Origin: Desertibaculum subflavum
Lineage (GTDB): Bacteria > Pseudomonadota > Alphaproteobacteria > Ferrovibrionales > Ferrovibrionaceae
Length of the DNA: 64,000 nucleotides
Reading direction: 5' to 3'
NCBI GenBank assembly: GCA_003576705.1
Contig: QOZS01000027.1
Location: 1-64,000, forward strand
Shown here: positions 36,695-45,341 of the stretch, one piece after another
Numbering within the stretch: position 1 is the stretch's first letter
How the letters are laid out: the number at the start of each line of letters is the position of its first letter
The notes under the pieces: generated by a model
The model's input: only the letters and a program-made list of their open reading frames with translations
Databases searched by the model: none
What the model was told of the DNA's origin: nothing
Translations under genes and position numbers: made by a program

Positions 36695-37453
36695 TCAACG
36701 CTCCCGCCAGGGCCGCGGGGCGCTGCCGGGCGGGCCGAAATCGCGCGGGGCCAGGCCGGCATGGAACCAGGTCATGAAGCTGACGATATCGAACACCGGC
36801 ACCCCCAGATGGTCGCGCAATGCGCGAGCATAGGGCGCCATGTTGGTGCATTCGAGCAGCACGGCGCCGATGCCGTCGTGGTCGCGCATGAGCCGCGCGC
36901 CGGCCTCCAGCAGATCCGCTTCGGCCGCCGCGACATCGAGCGTCGGCTCGTCGCCGAGGATGGCGCGGGTGAACTCGCGCCCGCCTTCGGTGCCGGCCAC
37001 CGGCACCGAGGGATCGACGCCGACCGCCTGCAGATGCCGCGACGTCAGGCTCTCGGCGCTGATGGTCAGGACGCCGACGCGCCGGCCCGGCGGCAGCAGC
37101 GCCTGGATCGCCGGCACCTGCATCAGGCTGGAAGTCGCCACCGGCACGCCCACATGCGCGGCGATCTCGCGCTGATAGAGGCTGAGAAAGCCGCAATTGG
37201 TGGTGATGCCGTCGGCGCCGATGCGCACCAGCTCCGCCGCCGCGTCGAGGAAGGCCGGCAGCAGCCCTTCCGCGCCCTGGCGCACCACGCGGTCGGGCGA
37301 CGCGCCGCCGACCACCTTGTACAGCACCGGGAACGGCCAGGTGCCGGCATGGCCCATATCGCCGGGAATGCGCGGAAAGCGCGCTTCGAGCATCAGGATG
37401 CCGAGCCGCGCGCCGTACACGGCCTTGCCGCCATGGGCGATGCGGTCGTTCAC
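36695..37453 (-). CDS. Asp/Glu racemase family protein
   Basis: A 252-residue protein of the aspartate/glutamate/hydantoin racemase superfamily. Both catalytic-type Cys are present: TTNCGFLSLYQ (about residue 90) and LLECTNMAPYA (about 198). The nearest groups are proteins of uncertain substrate found beside flavin amino-acid dehydrogenases. Here it could convert an L- to a D-amino acid before oxidation (inference). GTG at 37453 overlaps the stop of the oxidoreductase gene (GTGA), with GGAGG upstream. Confidence 0.85.
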   Translation of the reverse strand: MNDRIAHGGKAVYGARLGILMLEARFPRIPGDMGHAGTWPFPVLYKVVGGASPDRVVRQGAEGLLPAFLDAAAELVRIGADGITTNCGFLSLYQREIAAHVGVPVATSSLMQVPAIQALLPPGRRVGVLTISAESLTSRHLQAVGVDPSVPVAGTEGGREFTRAILGDEPTLDVAAAEADLLEAGARLMRDHDGIGAVLLECTNMAPYARALRDHLGVPVFDIVSFMTWFHAGLAPRDFGPPGSAPRPWRER

Positions 37454-38850
37454 GGCGCGGCCTCCATCGGCAGATCGGCCAGCGCCGTGGCCGGGACGGG
37501 CCGAAGCGGCGGACGTGCGGTGGGGAGCGGAACCTCGGCCGGTGCGCGGCCGGTCGCCGCCGCGGCCAGATGCTGGATGATCGGCGCGCAAACGCGGCCC
37601 TGGCAAAGCCCCATGCCCGCGCGGGTACGCAGCTTCAGCGCGCGCATGTCGCCGAAGCCGGCAGCGAGCGCCGCATCGATCTCGCGCCGCGTCACGTCCT
37701 CGCAGCGGCAGACGAAGGTGTCCGGCCGCGCGGCGTCGAAGATCCCGGCGCGCGGCGCCGACCAGGCGGCGAGGCCGCGCCGGAAACGTGCGAGCCGCGC
37801 CAGCCGTTCGCGCGCCCGCGCCGCCGCGGGATAGAGCGAAGCGGCATTGGGATGCGCAGTCCTTACCGCGGCGGCATAGGCGACGATGGCGCCCTCGGCC
37901 AGCGCCGCCTCCACCCCCTGCACGCCGGCGCCATCGCCCGCCACGAAGATATTGCGCACACTCGATTCCAGATCGGGGCTGCGCCGCACATGCCAGCCGC
38001 CGAGCGCCGGATCGAAGGCATGCTCGGCCCCGGCGAGCAGCGTGAGCTCCACATTCGGCCTGAGGCCATAGCCCAGGCCGAGCGCGGTGCAGCGGAACTG
38101 CCGCCGGCTGCGCCCGGTGAGCCGCCATTCGCTGTCGACCGGCGCCACCTCGACACACTCGACCGCGCCGGCGCCTTCGATCGCCACGACGGCATGCCGC
38201 CGCAGCAGCGGCACGCGCGCCCTGACGATGGCGGCTTCCAGCGCCAGGCCGCGTGCCAGCAGGGCCGGTTCGCGCGTCATGTCGGCAACCGCGCCGGGGC
38301 CCGGCAGCGGCGACGCATCGACCACCGCCGCCAGCTCGACACCGCAGGCGATCAACTGGGCCGCCAGCAGACGCAGCAACGGTCCGGCGCCGGCCAGCAC
38401 GACCGGCCCTTCCGGCACTGCACCGGCCTTGAGCAGAACCTGCAATCCGCCCAGGCCGAACACGCCCGGCAGAGTCCAACCCGGCACGGGCGCGAACAGC
38501 TCGACGGCGCCGGGACAAAGGATCACCACATCCGGCGGCAGCTCGCCGCGGCGGCCGTCTTCGCCGGCGAGCCAGAGCTTTCTCTCCGCGTCGATCGCCA
38601 CCACTTCGGTGCCGCGCCGATGGTCGATCCGGGAGGCAAGAGCGGCCAGCCGGCGGCGCAACTCGCGCCCGCGCCGGTCGATGCCGGGAATGTCGGGCGG
38701 CAGCGCGGCGCCGGCGCGGAAGATCTGGCCGCCCGCCTCGCGGTTGTCGTCGATCAGGGTGCAGGCGATGCCGGCCTCGGCCAGCGCGATGGCGGCGGCG
38801 AGCCCCGCCGGCCCGGCGCCGATGATCGCGATACGCGCCGCGTCAGCCAC
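37450..38850 (-). CDS. FAD/NAD(P)-dependent oxidoreductase subunit with BFD-like 2Fe-2S domain (HcnB/OoxA-like)
   Basis: A 466-residue subunit of a multi-part amino-acid or opine dehydrogenase. The FAD motif IIGAGPAGLAAAIALAEAG lies at the N-terminus, AGDGAGVQGVEAAL binds FAD near residue 320, and a C-terminal BFD-type domain has Cys in VCRCEDVTRREID and GMGLCQGRVCAP for a 2Fe-2S cluster. This layout matches HcnB, opine oxidase subunit A and D-hydroxyproline dehydrogenase alpha. The upstream open frame to 38949 is a shadow of the small subunit; GTG at 38850, overlapping its stop by eight bases, is preferred. The substrate cannot be read from sequence. Confidence 0.87.
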   Translation of the reverse strand: MADAARIAIIGAGPAGLAAAIALAEAGIACTLIDDNREAGGQIFRAGAALPPDIPGIDRRGRELRRRLAALASRIDHRRGTEVVAIDAERKLWLAGEDGRRGELPPDVVILCPGAVELFAPVPGWTLPGVFGLGGLQVLLKAGAVPEGPVVLAGAGPLLRLLAAQLIACGVELAAVVDASPLPGPGAVADMTREPALLARGLALEAAIVRARVPLLRRHAVVAIEGAGAVECVEVAPVDSEWRLTGRSRRQFRCTALGLGYGLRPNVELTLLAGAEHAFDPALGGWHVRRSPDLESSVRNIFVAGDGAGVQGVEAALAEGAIVAYAAAVRTAHPNAASLYPAAARARERLARLARFRRGLAAWSAPRAGIFDAARPDTFVCRCEDVTRREIDAALAAGFGDMRALKLRTRAGMGLCQGRVCAPIIQHLAAAATGRAPAEVPLPTARPPLRPVPATALADLPMEAAP

Positions 38851-39178
38851 GCGGCACCTCCCGCGGCGAGGGCGGCAGCGGATCGAGCCGGCGCTCGATG
38901 ACGAGGCCGTCGCGCACGGCGACGCGGCAGGCCCGCATCGGTATGCCATCCACCAGCACGTTGCATTGCAGGCAGGTCCCCATCAGGCAGAGAGGACCGC
39001 GCGGCTCCCCTTTCGTCACCGAGACGCCGAAAGTGGCAATGCCGCGGTCGAGCAGTGCGGCGGCCAGCATGACGCCGAACGGCAGCTCCAACGCCTGCCC
39101 ATCGAGCGTCACCGACACCGATGGGCCCGGCGATACGAAGTGGCGAAAGCGCGGGCCCTGCTCCATCTGGCTGTTCAT
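38843..39178 (-). CDS. small 2Fe-2S subunit (HcnA-like)
   Basis: A 111-residue protein with a ferredoxin-like pattern GPLCLMGTCLQCNVLVDG then MRACRVAV (Cys about 63, 68, 71 and 83), which would hold a 2Fe-2S cluster. It corresponds to the small subunit (HcnA, gamma) of HcnABC-like dehydrogenases. It is the first gene of the minus-strand cassette and is divergent from the DAO-type flavoprotein subunit at 39242, with 63 bp between the starts, so the three subunits are probably induced from one intergenic promoter region. Confidence 0.87.
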   Translation of the reverse strand: MNSQMEQGPRFRHFVSPGPSVSVTLDGQALELPFGVMLAAALLDRGIATFGVSVTKGEPRGPLCLMGTCLQCNVLVDGIPMRACRVAVRDGLVIERRLDPLPPSPREVPRG

Positions 39179-39241
39179 CCCCGGCTCTGCTTGACCCCTG
39201 CCGCTGCGGCACCGATCCTAAGCGCCGTGGAGAACGGGGCA

Positions 39242-40432
39242 ATGCAGGAGACGAGGGTCGATATCGCCATCATCGGCGGCGGCATCATCGGGGCCGCCTG
39301 CGCCTGGTGGTTGACGCGCCGTGGCCTGAAGGTCGCGGTGGTCGACGCGCGCCAGCCGGCGGCCGGCACCTCCGGCGCCTGCGACGGCTATGTCTCGATC
39401 TCGTCGAAGAAGCCGGGCGTGGTGATGGCGCTGGCGGCGCGCTCCAAGCGGCTCTATCCGGAAGTGGTCGCCGATCTCGCCCGCGACGTCGAGTACCGCA
39501 CGGCCGGCGGCCTGTTGCTGGTGGAGGATCCCGCGACCTTGCCCGAGCTCGAGGCGCGCGCCGCCGGCGTGCGCGATTTCGGCTTCGACATGCGCTTTCT
39601 CGACCGCGCGGCGATGCTGGCGCGCGAGCCGCGCCTGTCGCCGGCGCTGCACGGCGCCTTTCACTGCCCGGCCGAGGCGATCGTCAACCCCTATCTGATG
39701 ACCATCGGCATGGTGGAGCGCGCGATCGAGCGCGGCGCCGTCGCGCTGTGGGACGCGCCGGTGACGGGGTTCGAGCGCGATGGCGACCGCCTCCGCGCGG
39801 TCGAGACGGCGAAATGCCGCGTCGTCGCGGAACAGTTCGTGCTGGCGGGCGGGGTGTGGAGCGGCGAGGTCGCCGCCAGGCTCGGCCTCGAGATCCCGAT
39901 CGTGCCGCGGCGCGGCGAGTTGGTGGTGACGGCGCGCGCGCCGGGCCTGGCGCGGCATTACCTGATGTCGGCGACCTATATCGTCGCCAAGGCCAATCCC
40001 GAAGCCGCCGAAAGCTCCGACGATCCGTTGATGCGGCTGGGCCACGGCTTCTGCCTGGAGCCGAACGCGCTCGGCCAATACATCCTGGGCTCGACGCGCA
40101 GCTTCGCCGGGTTCGACCGGCGCGTGACGGCGGAGGGCATCCGCGCCATCGTGACCGAGGCGGTCCGGCGCCTGCCGGCCCTCGCCAAGGTGCCGGTGCT
40201 GCGCACTTTCGCCGGCCTGCGCCCCTATATGCCGGACAAGAAGCCGGTGATCGGCCGGTCGGCGCGGGTGCCGAACCTGATCGTGGCCACCGGGCACGAA
40301 GGCGACGGCATCTGCCTCTCTGTCGTCACCGGCGAGCTGGTCGCCGATCTCGTGCAAGCCCGCGCGCCGGCCGTCGCGATCGACGAGCTGACGCCGGATC
40401 GCTTCGGCGCGGCGCTGGCGAGCGCGGCATGA
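39242..40432 (+). CDS. DAO-family FAD oxidoreductase, catalytic subunit (HcnC/OoxB-like)
   Basis: A 396-residue D-amino-acid/glycine/sarcosine oxidase-like flavoprotein. The FAD motif IAIIGGGIIGAACAWWLTRRG (split) is at 8-28; the active-site and FAD-binding C-terminus includes FAGLRPYMPDKKPVIG (about 320) and ATGHEGDGICLSVVTGEL. It should oxidise the amine or imino acid and pass electrons to the 2Fe-2S subunits encoded divergently. The frame is open far upstream (38087), but the ATG at 39242 has GGAG before it. It overlaps purU by four bases (ATGA). Confidence 0.87.
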   Translation: MQETRVDIAIIGGGIIGAACAWWLTRRGLKVAVVDARQPAAGTSGACDGYVSISSKKPGVVMALAARSKRLYPEVVADLARDVEYRTAGGLLLVEDPATLPELEARAAGVRDFGFDMRFLDRAAMLAREPRLSPALHGAFHCPAEAIVNPYLMTIGMVERAIERGAVALWDAPVTGFERDGDRLRAVETAKCRVVAEQFVLAGGVWSGEVAARLGLEIPIVPRRGELVVTARAPGLARHYLMSATYIVAKANPEAAESSDDPLMRLGHGFCLEPNALGQYILGSTRSFAGFDRRVTAEGIRAIVTEAVRRLPALAKVPVLRTFAGLRPYMPDKKPVIGRSARVPNLIVATGHEGDGICLSVVTGELVADLVQARAPAVAIDELTPDRFGAALASAA

Positions 40433-41277
40433 GCCTGGTCCTCACGCTGGCCTGCAAGGACCGCCCCGGCATCGTCGCCGGCGTAGCGACTTTCCTGGCC
40501 GATAACGGTTTCAACATTCGGGAATCGGCGCAGTTCGGCGACGCGGAGACGGGTCTCTTCTTCATGCGCGTTGCCTTCGAGGATGTGCGCGGCGGCCGCG
40601 AAGTCGGCACGGTGCGGCGCGACTTCGCAAGCGTCGCGGCGCGTTTCGCCATGGAATGGCAGATGCATGATCTGGCCGAGCGGCCGCGCGTCCTCGTCAT
40701 GGTGTCGAAGTTCGGCCACTGCCTGAACGACCTGCTGTACCGGTGGGATACCGGCGCGCTACGAATCGAGATCCCGGCCATCGTCGCCAATCACCCCGAC
40801 TGGGCGAAGCGCGCCGAGGCGCAGGGCATCCCCTATCACCACATCCCGGTGAGCGCCGCGACCAAAGGGGCGGCGGAAGCCAGGCTCACCGCCCTGATCG
40901 AGAGCGAACGGATCGACCTCGTGGTGCTCGCCCGCTACATGCAGATCCTGTCGCCCGAGCTCGCGCGCGGCCTGACCGGACGGGCGATCAATATCCACCA
41001 TTCCTTCCTGCCGAGCTTCAAGGGCGCGCTGCCGTACCAGCAGGCGCATAAGCGCGGCGTCAAGCTGATCGGCGCGACGGCGCATTACGTCACCGGCGAC
41101 CTGGACGAAGGCCCGATCATCGAGCAGGAGACCGCCCGCGTCGATCACACCATGGGGCCGGAGGCGCTCGCCGCGGCCGGGCGCGATATCGAAAGCGTGG
41201 TGCTGGCCCGCGCCGTCACCTGGCATGTGGAGCGCCGCATTTTCATCAACGGCCGCAAGACCGTCGTATTCAAATAG
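40429..41277 (+). CDS. purU: formyltetrahydrofolate deformylase
   Basis: A 282-residue enzyme that hydrolyses 10-formyl-THF to formate and THF. N-terminal ACT domain (about 3-75; LACKDRPGIVAGVATFLA) and C-terminal formyltransferase-fold domain (about 84-282) with the catalytic residues in INIHHSFLPSFKG and ATAHYVTGDLDEGPII. PurU often sits with sarcosine or glycine-betaine catabolic genes, where demethylation loads the folate pool. Its coupling to a flavin dehydrogenase here suggests that oxidation of the unknown substrate yields one-carbon units (inference). Confidence 0.95.
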   Translation: MSLVLTLACKDRPGIVAGVATFLADNGFNIRESAQFGDAETGLFFMRVAFEDVRGGREVGTVRRDFASVAARFAMEWQMHDLAERPRVLVMVSKFGHCLNDLLYRWDTGALRIEIPAIVANHPDWAKRAEAQGIPYHHIPVSAATKGAAEARLTALIESERIDLVVLARYMQILSPELARGLTGRAINIHHSFLPSFKGALPYQQAHKRGVKLIGATAHYVTGDLDEGPIIEQETARVDHTMGPEALAAAGRDIESVVLARAVTWHVERRIFINGRKTVVFK

Positions 41278-41788
41278 CGGCGAGCGACTGCAAAGCGCGG
41301 CGGAAGGCACCGAGCGCGGCGAGCGTCGCCCTGCCCTGCTCGTCGTCGGCAATGAAGGCGCCGCCGGTCGACGCGATCGCGTCGGCGATCATCAGGTTGT
41401 CGAAGCGGCCGAAATCCTCGATCTCCAGCCCGTCGCGGTCGTGCCTGCCGCCATCCGGGCTTTCGACCCGCAGGTGATACGGGCCCGGCACGGCGGAATA
41501 GCCGGCGACCTGCTTGCCCAGCGCGTACATGAAGCCGAGCTCGAACACGGTGCCGGCATCGGCGCTCGGCCCGCGGAACGGCGTCAGGTTGAACAGGCCG
41601 ATATCGGCCCAGCGCATCAGGGCGACATCGCCCTTGAAGATGTCGAGCGCGTCGGTCAGATCGGCGCCGTTGTCGAGCGGATACAGCCCCTCGAAGCCGA
41701 ACTCGGCGCAGAGCCGGATCTTCAGATCGCCGATCTCCCGCCCGTTGGGCAGGAAGATGTCGGGCCCCGCCAGGTAGATCTTGCGCAT
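41270..41788 (-). CDS. nucleoside 2-deoxyribosyltransferase-like protein
   Basis: A 172-residue protein starting MRKIYLAGPDIF, with the family motifs DIGLFNLTPFRGPSADAGT (split at about 62-80) and the catalytic Glu in GTVFELGFMYALGKQV (about 83). These enzymes swap bases on deoxynucleosides or hydrolyse nucleotides in salvage. Start ATG at 41788. Its 3' end overlaps the convergent purU by eight bases, so the two transcripts are antisense at their tails. Confidence 0.88.
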   Translation of the reverse strand: MRKIYLAGPDIFLPNGREIGDLKIRLCAEFGFEGLYPLDNGADLTDALDIFKGDVALMRWADIGLFNLTPFRGPSADAGTVFELGFMYALGKQVAGYSAVPGPYHLRVESPDGGRHDRDGLEIEDFGRFDNLMIADAIASTGGAFIADDEQGRATLAALGAFRRALQSLAAI

Positions 41789-41895
41789 CGTGACCGCCCT
41801 ATCCGTGTCGCTTGCCGAATCGATGCAGGAATCTAGCCAACACTCTCATGTGATCGAAGGCTGCAACCGGATCGGCCGGCTGCTATTCTTCCTTC

Positions 41896-42663
41896 ATGGC
41901 ACTCGAAATCGTTCGGCTTCCTGTCCTGCAGGACAACTACGTCTGGCTCGTGCGCGAGAGCGCGAGCGGCGCGGTCGCGGTGGTCGATCCGGCGGTGGCG
42001 GATGCGCCGCTGGAGGCGGCGAAGGCGCGCGGCTGGAAAATCACCCATATCCTGAACACGCATCACCACGCCGACCATGTCGGCGGCAACCTGACGATCA
42101 AGCAGGCGACCGGCTGCGTGATCGTCGGCCCGCGCGCCGATCGCGCCCGCATCCCCGGCATCGAGATCGAGGTCGGCGACGGCGACAGCTACATGTTCGG
42201 CGAGGCCAAGGCACAGGTCTTCGACGTGCCGGGCCACACCAGCGGTCATATCGCCTACTGGTTCGCCGACGACAACGCGCTGTTCTGCGGCGACACCTTG
42301 TTCGCGCTCGGCTGCGGCCGGGTGTTCGAGGGCACGATGGAGCAGATGTGGTCCTCGCTCGCCAAGCTGCGACGCCTGCCCGATGCGACGCGCGTCTATT
42401 GCGCGCATGAATACACGCAGTCGAACGCGCGCTTCGCCGTGACGGTGGAGCCGGACAATGCGGCGCTGGCGGCCCGCGCGGCGAAGATCAACGAGATGCG
42501 CGCCCGCGGCGAGCCGACCGTGCCCTCGACCTTGGGCGAGGAGAAGGCGACCAATCCGTTCCTCCGGCCGGATTCGCCGCTGCTGCAGAAGACGCTCGGC
42601 CTGCCCGCCAACGACCTCGTGGCCGTGTTCGGCGAGACGCGGCGGCGCAAGGACAAGTTCTGA
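41896..42663 (+). CDS. gloB: hydroxyacylglutathione hydrolase (glyoxalase II)
   Basis: A 255-residue metallo-beta-lactamase-fold enzyme that hydrolyses S-D-lactoylglutathione in methylglyoxal detoxification. The metal site reads THHHADHVGG (about 54-63), with later ligands VPGHTSGHIAYW (about 112), CGDTLFALGCGRVFEG (about 135) and CAHEYTQSNARF. The C-terminal domain (about 175-255) is the GSH-binding HAGH_C domain, ending TRRRKDKF. The ribosome site is weak. Followed 22 bp later by a glutathione S-transferase, a fitting partner. Confidence 0.95.
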   Translation: MALEIVRLPVLQDNYVWLVRESASGAVAVVDPAVADAPLEAAKARGWKITHILNTHHHADHVGGNLTIKQATGCVIVGPRADRARIPGIEIEVGDGDSYMFGEAKAQVFDVPGHTSGHIAYWFADDNALFCGDTLFALGCGRVFEGTMEQMWSSLAKLRRLPDATRVYCAHEYTQSNARFAVTVEPDNAALAARAAKINEMRARGEPTVPSTLGEEKATNPFLRPDSPLLQKTLGLPANDLVAVFGETRRRKDKF

Positions 42664-42685
42664 ACATCGCATCGGGGAGGATACG

Positions 42686-43276
42686 TTGAAGCTCTACCAG
42701 TCGCCGGCATCGCCTTATGCCCGCAAGGTCGTCATCTGCGCCAACGAGCTCGGCCTGCTGCCGAAGATCGAGCTCCGGCTCACCTCGCCGCAGACCGAGG
42801 AGGCCTATGGCAAGGTCAATCCGATTCACCGCATCCCGGCGCTGGAGCTGGATGACGGCCTGGTGCTGTTCGACAGCCGGGTGATCTGCGAATACCTGGA
42901 CTCGATCGGCGGCAACAAGCTGTTCCCCGCCTCGGGCCTGGCCCGCTTCCGCGTGCTCAAGCTGCAGGCGCTGGCCGACGGCCTGTGCGACGCCGCCGTG
43001 CCGCGCCGCCAGGAGACCTTGCGCGCGCCGGAGCGGCAGTCGAAGGAATTCCTCGCCAGCCGCGAACGGATGATCCGCCAGATCTGCGATGCCTGGGAGA
43101 GCACGGCGGATCAGCTTGCCGGCGTCAATATCGGCACCATCGCCACCGCCGTGGCGCTCGGCTATCTCGACTTCCGTTTCCCCGGCGACGAATGGCGTCA
43201 GGGCCGGCCGAAGCTCGCCAAGTGGCACGAGGAATTCGCCAGGCGGCCGTCCTATCAGTCGACCATCCCGGCGTGA
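42686..43276 (+). CDS. glutathione S-transferase
   Basis: A 196-residue GST. The N-terminal thioredoxin-like domain begins MKLYQSPASPYARKV and contains the cis-Pro in IHRIPALEL and the Glu-Ser-type GSH site in LFDSRVICEYLD (here Asp-Ser). The C-terminal helical domain (about 85-196) is intact. The start is TTG at 42686 with a perfect GGGGAGG five bases upstream; the longer frame upstream overlaps gloB in another frame. Its stop overlaps the DUF985 gene (GTGA). Confidence 0.9.
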   Translation: MKLYQSPASPYARKVVICANELGLLPKIELRLTSPQTEEAYGKVNPIHRIPALELDDGLVLFDSRVICEYLDSIGGNKLFPASGLARFRVLKLQALADGLCDAAVPRRQETLRAPERQSKEFLASRERMIRQICDAWESTADQLAGVNIGTIATAVALGYLDFRFPGDEWRQGRPKLAKWHEEFARRPSYQSTIPA

Positions 43277-43707
43277 GCCCGCCAGGCCTTACGCCCGGCG
43301 ACGTCATCCGCCTGCTGCAGCTCGAGCCGCATCCCGAAGGCGGCCATTACCGCGAGACGTTCCGCGATGCCGCCGGCCGCGGCCGCCGGGCGCATTCGAC
43401 GGCGATCTACTACCTGCTGCACCGGGGCGAGCGCTCGCACTGGCACCGCGTCGATGCGGCCGAGGTGTGGCATCACTATGCCGGCGGCGCGCTGGCGCTT
43501 TACGTGGCCGAACCGGAGCGGCCGGTCGCCACCCTGATGCTCGGCCCCGACCTTGCCGCCGGCGAGCGGCCGCAGGCGGTCGTGCCGGCCGGCGCCTGGC
43601 AGGCGGCCGAGCCGATCGGCGAATGGGCGCTGGTCGGCTGCACGGTGGCGCCGGGATTCGAGTTCGACCGTTTCGAGATGGCGCCGCCCGGCTGGTCGCC
43701 GCGGTGA
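43273..43707 (+). CDS. DUF985 cupin-fold protein
   Basis: A 144-residue protein of the Cupin_5/DUF985 family: LQLEPHPEGGHYRETFRD, IYYLLHRGERSHWHRVDAAE and WHHYAGGALALYV are the typical signature, with His residues that could bind metal. The biochemical role of the family is not settled. It is coupled to the GST by a GTGA overlap (GTG start at 43273), so a role in detoxification is possible but unproven. Confidence 0.88.
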   Translation: MSPPGLTPGDVIRLLQLEPHPEGGHYRETFRDAAGRGRRAHSTAIYYLLHRGERSHWHRVDAAEVWHHYAGGALALYVAEPERPVATLMLGPDLAAGERPQAVVPAGAWQAAEPIGEWALVGCTVAPGFEFDRFEMAPPGWSPR

Positions 43708-43717
43708 GACGCAAGGT

Positions 43718-45223
43718 TCAGGCGGCCGGCGCTTCCGCCAGGGCCGGGGATTTCGCGGCCGAGAAGGCATAGACCATCCCGCCGGCCTGCTTGGCGCGTC
43801 GCATGGCGGCTTCGGAAGCCGCCAGCAGCGCCTCGACATCGTTGCCGCTCTCGTCATCCAGGGTGATGCCGACGCTGGCACTGAGCTGCACCGCCTGGCC
43901 GTCCAGCTCGAACGGTGCCTCCAGGCGCCCGATCAGCCGGTCGGCCACCAGCGCCGCATCGGCGGCGCCATGGATGCCGAGCAGGACGATGCCGAAGCGG
44001 TCGCCGCCAAGGCGGGCGACAGTGTCGATGCGGCGCACCGCGCCGACGAGACGCCGCCCCACCGCGCGCAGCAGGTGATCGCCGGCGAGATGGCCGAGCC
44101 GGTCGTTGATCGGCCGGAAGCGGTCGAGATCGATGGTCAGCAGCGCGACCCGCCGGCCGCCGCGCTGTGCCTGCAGAACGGCGCCGTTCAGGCGGTCGCC
44201 GAGCAGGTTGCGGTTGACGAGGCCGGTCAGAACATCGTGCTGGGCCAGATAGCGCGTGCGCACCTCGCCGGCCTTGCGCTCGGTGATCTCGCCATAGATG
44301 GCGACATAGCGATGGGCGCGGCCCCGGTCGTCGCCCACCGCCGATATGCTCAGCCACTCGGCGGCGGCGGCACCGCCCTTGCGGCGATTGATCACCTCGC
44401 CTTCCCAGTGGCCCTCCTCCGCCAGCCGGCGCCACAGGGCGCCATAGAAGTCGGGCCCGTGCTGGCCCGATGCCAGCATCGACGGGCCGCGGCCGATCAG
44501 CTCTTCCGCCGTATAGCCGCTGATCTCGCAGAAGGCGCGGTTGACCCGCACGATGCGGTTGGCCGCATCGGTGACCATGATGCCTTCCGCGCTGTGCTCG
44601 AACACGGAGGCGGCGAGCTGCAGCGCGTCTTCGCCGCGCCGGCGGTCGGTGATGTCGGTGACCAGGCCGACCACCACGTCATCGCCGGCGAAGATCGCAT
44701 TCTCGGCCAGCACGGCATGCTGCGTGCCGTCGCGGCCGGTGACGATCTCCTGCCCGGGCGCTGCGCCGTCGGCCAGGAACAGGTCGTCACGGCGCTGGCC
44801 GCGCAACTCCTCGCGCGGGCGGCCGACATAATCGCAGAAGGCCTTGTTCACCAGCACGAAGCGGCGGTCGCGATCCTTGATGAAGACGGGCGCCTCCACC
44901 GCATCGAGCACGTGAGTCACGAGGTCGGCGGCATGCGCCAGCGCCGCCTCGCTCGTCTCGGCGCGCGCGAGCGCGTCGTCCAGTGCCTGCCGGTCCCCCG
45001 GCGCGGGCCGCGCCAGCACGAAGGCCGCCGCGGCGGCGAGCAGCAGCGCCGTTGCGGCGCCGCCGACCACGATCGGATCGTTCAGCAGGGCGAGATCGGG
45101 ACGGAGCAGCCGGAGAAACACCGCCAGGCCAGACAGGGCCACCGCCGCCGCGAGGAGCGGGGCAAGAAAGCCTCGCGTCAGCAAGGGCTTCTTCTTCGAT
45201 GTCGGTCGCGTCGTCGAGCGCAT
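43718..45223 (-). CDS. membrane PAS-PAS-GGDEF protein with degenerate GGDRF active site
   Basis: A 501-residue signalling protein. Two N-terminal membrane helices (about 17-38 and 50-70), PAS 1 (about 105-195; APVFIKDRDRRFVLVNKAFC), PAS 2 (about 205-315; GIMVTDAANRIVRVNRAF) and a GGDEF-type domain (about 325-490). The signature reads RLGGDRFGIV, so the metal-binding Glu of GGDEF is Arg and cyclase activity is doubtful. The inhibitory-site RRID five residues upstream is intact, so it could bind c-di-GMP as a sensor. ATG at 45223; divergent from the hybrid kinase at 45342, sharing 118 bp. Confidence 0.9.
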   Translation of the reverse strand: MRSTTRPTSKKKPLLTRGFLAPLLAAAVALSGLAVFLRLLRPDLALLNDPIVVGGAATALLLAAAAAFVLARPAPGDRQALDDALARAETSEAALAHAADLVTHVLDAVEAPVFIKDRDRRFVLVNKAFCDYVGRPREELRGQRRDDLFLADGAAPGQEIVTGRDGTQHAVLAENAIFAGDDVVVGLVTDITDRRRGEDALQLAASVFEHSAEGIMVTDAANRIVRVNRAFCEISGYTAEELIGRGPSMLASGQHGPDFYGALWRRLAEEGHWEGEVINRRKGGAAAAEWLSISAVGDDRGRAHRYVAIYGEITERKAGEVRTRYLAQHDVLTGLVNRNLLGDRLNGAVLQAQRGGRRVALLTIDLDRFRPINDRLGHLAGDHLLRAVGRRLVGAVRRIDTVARLGGDRFGIVLLGIHGAADAALVADRLIGRLEAPFELDGQAVQLSASVGITLDDESGNDVEALLAASEAAMRRAKQAGGMVYAFSAAKSPALAEAPAA

Positions 45224-45341
45224 GCCGTCCCCGGATTCAGGCGCGTATTAGCGCGCGGATTCGCAACATTTGGTAAATCCCCGATGACGGCGACGTCTGG
45301 CGATTCCGCGGCGGCGGCCTAGTATCGCGGGTCGAACGGGG

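Noticed and set aside
35943..41277. Definite hydrogen cyanide synthase hcnABC
   Set aside because: The subunit architecture matches, but hcnA is divergent from hcnC, and the racemase, SDR and purU neighbours fit other amino-acid dehydrogenases equally well.
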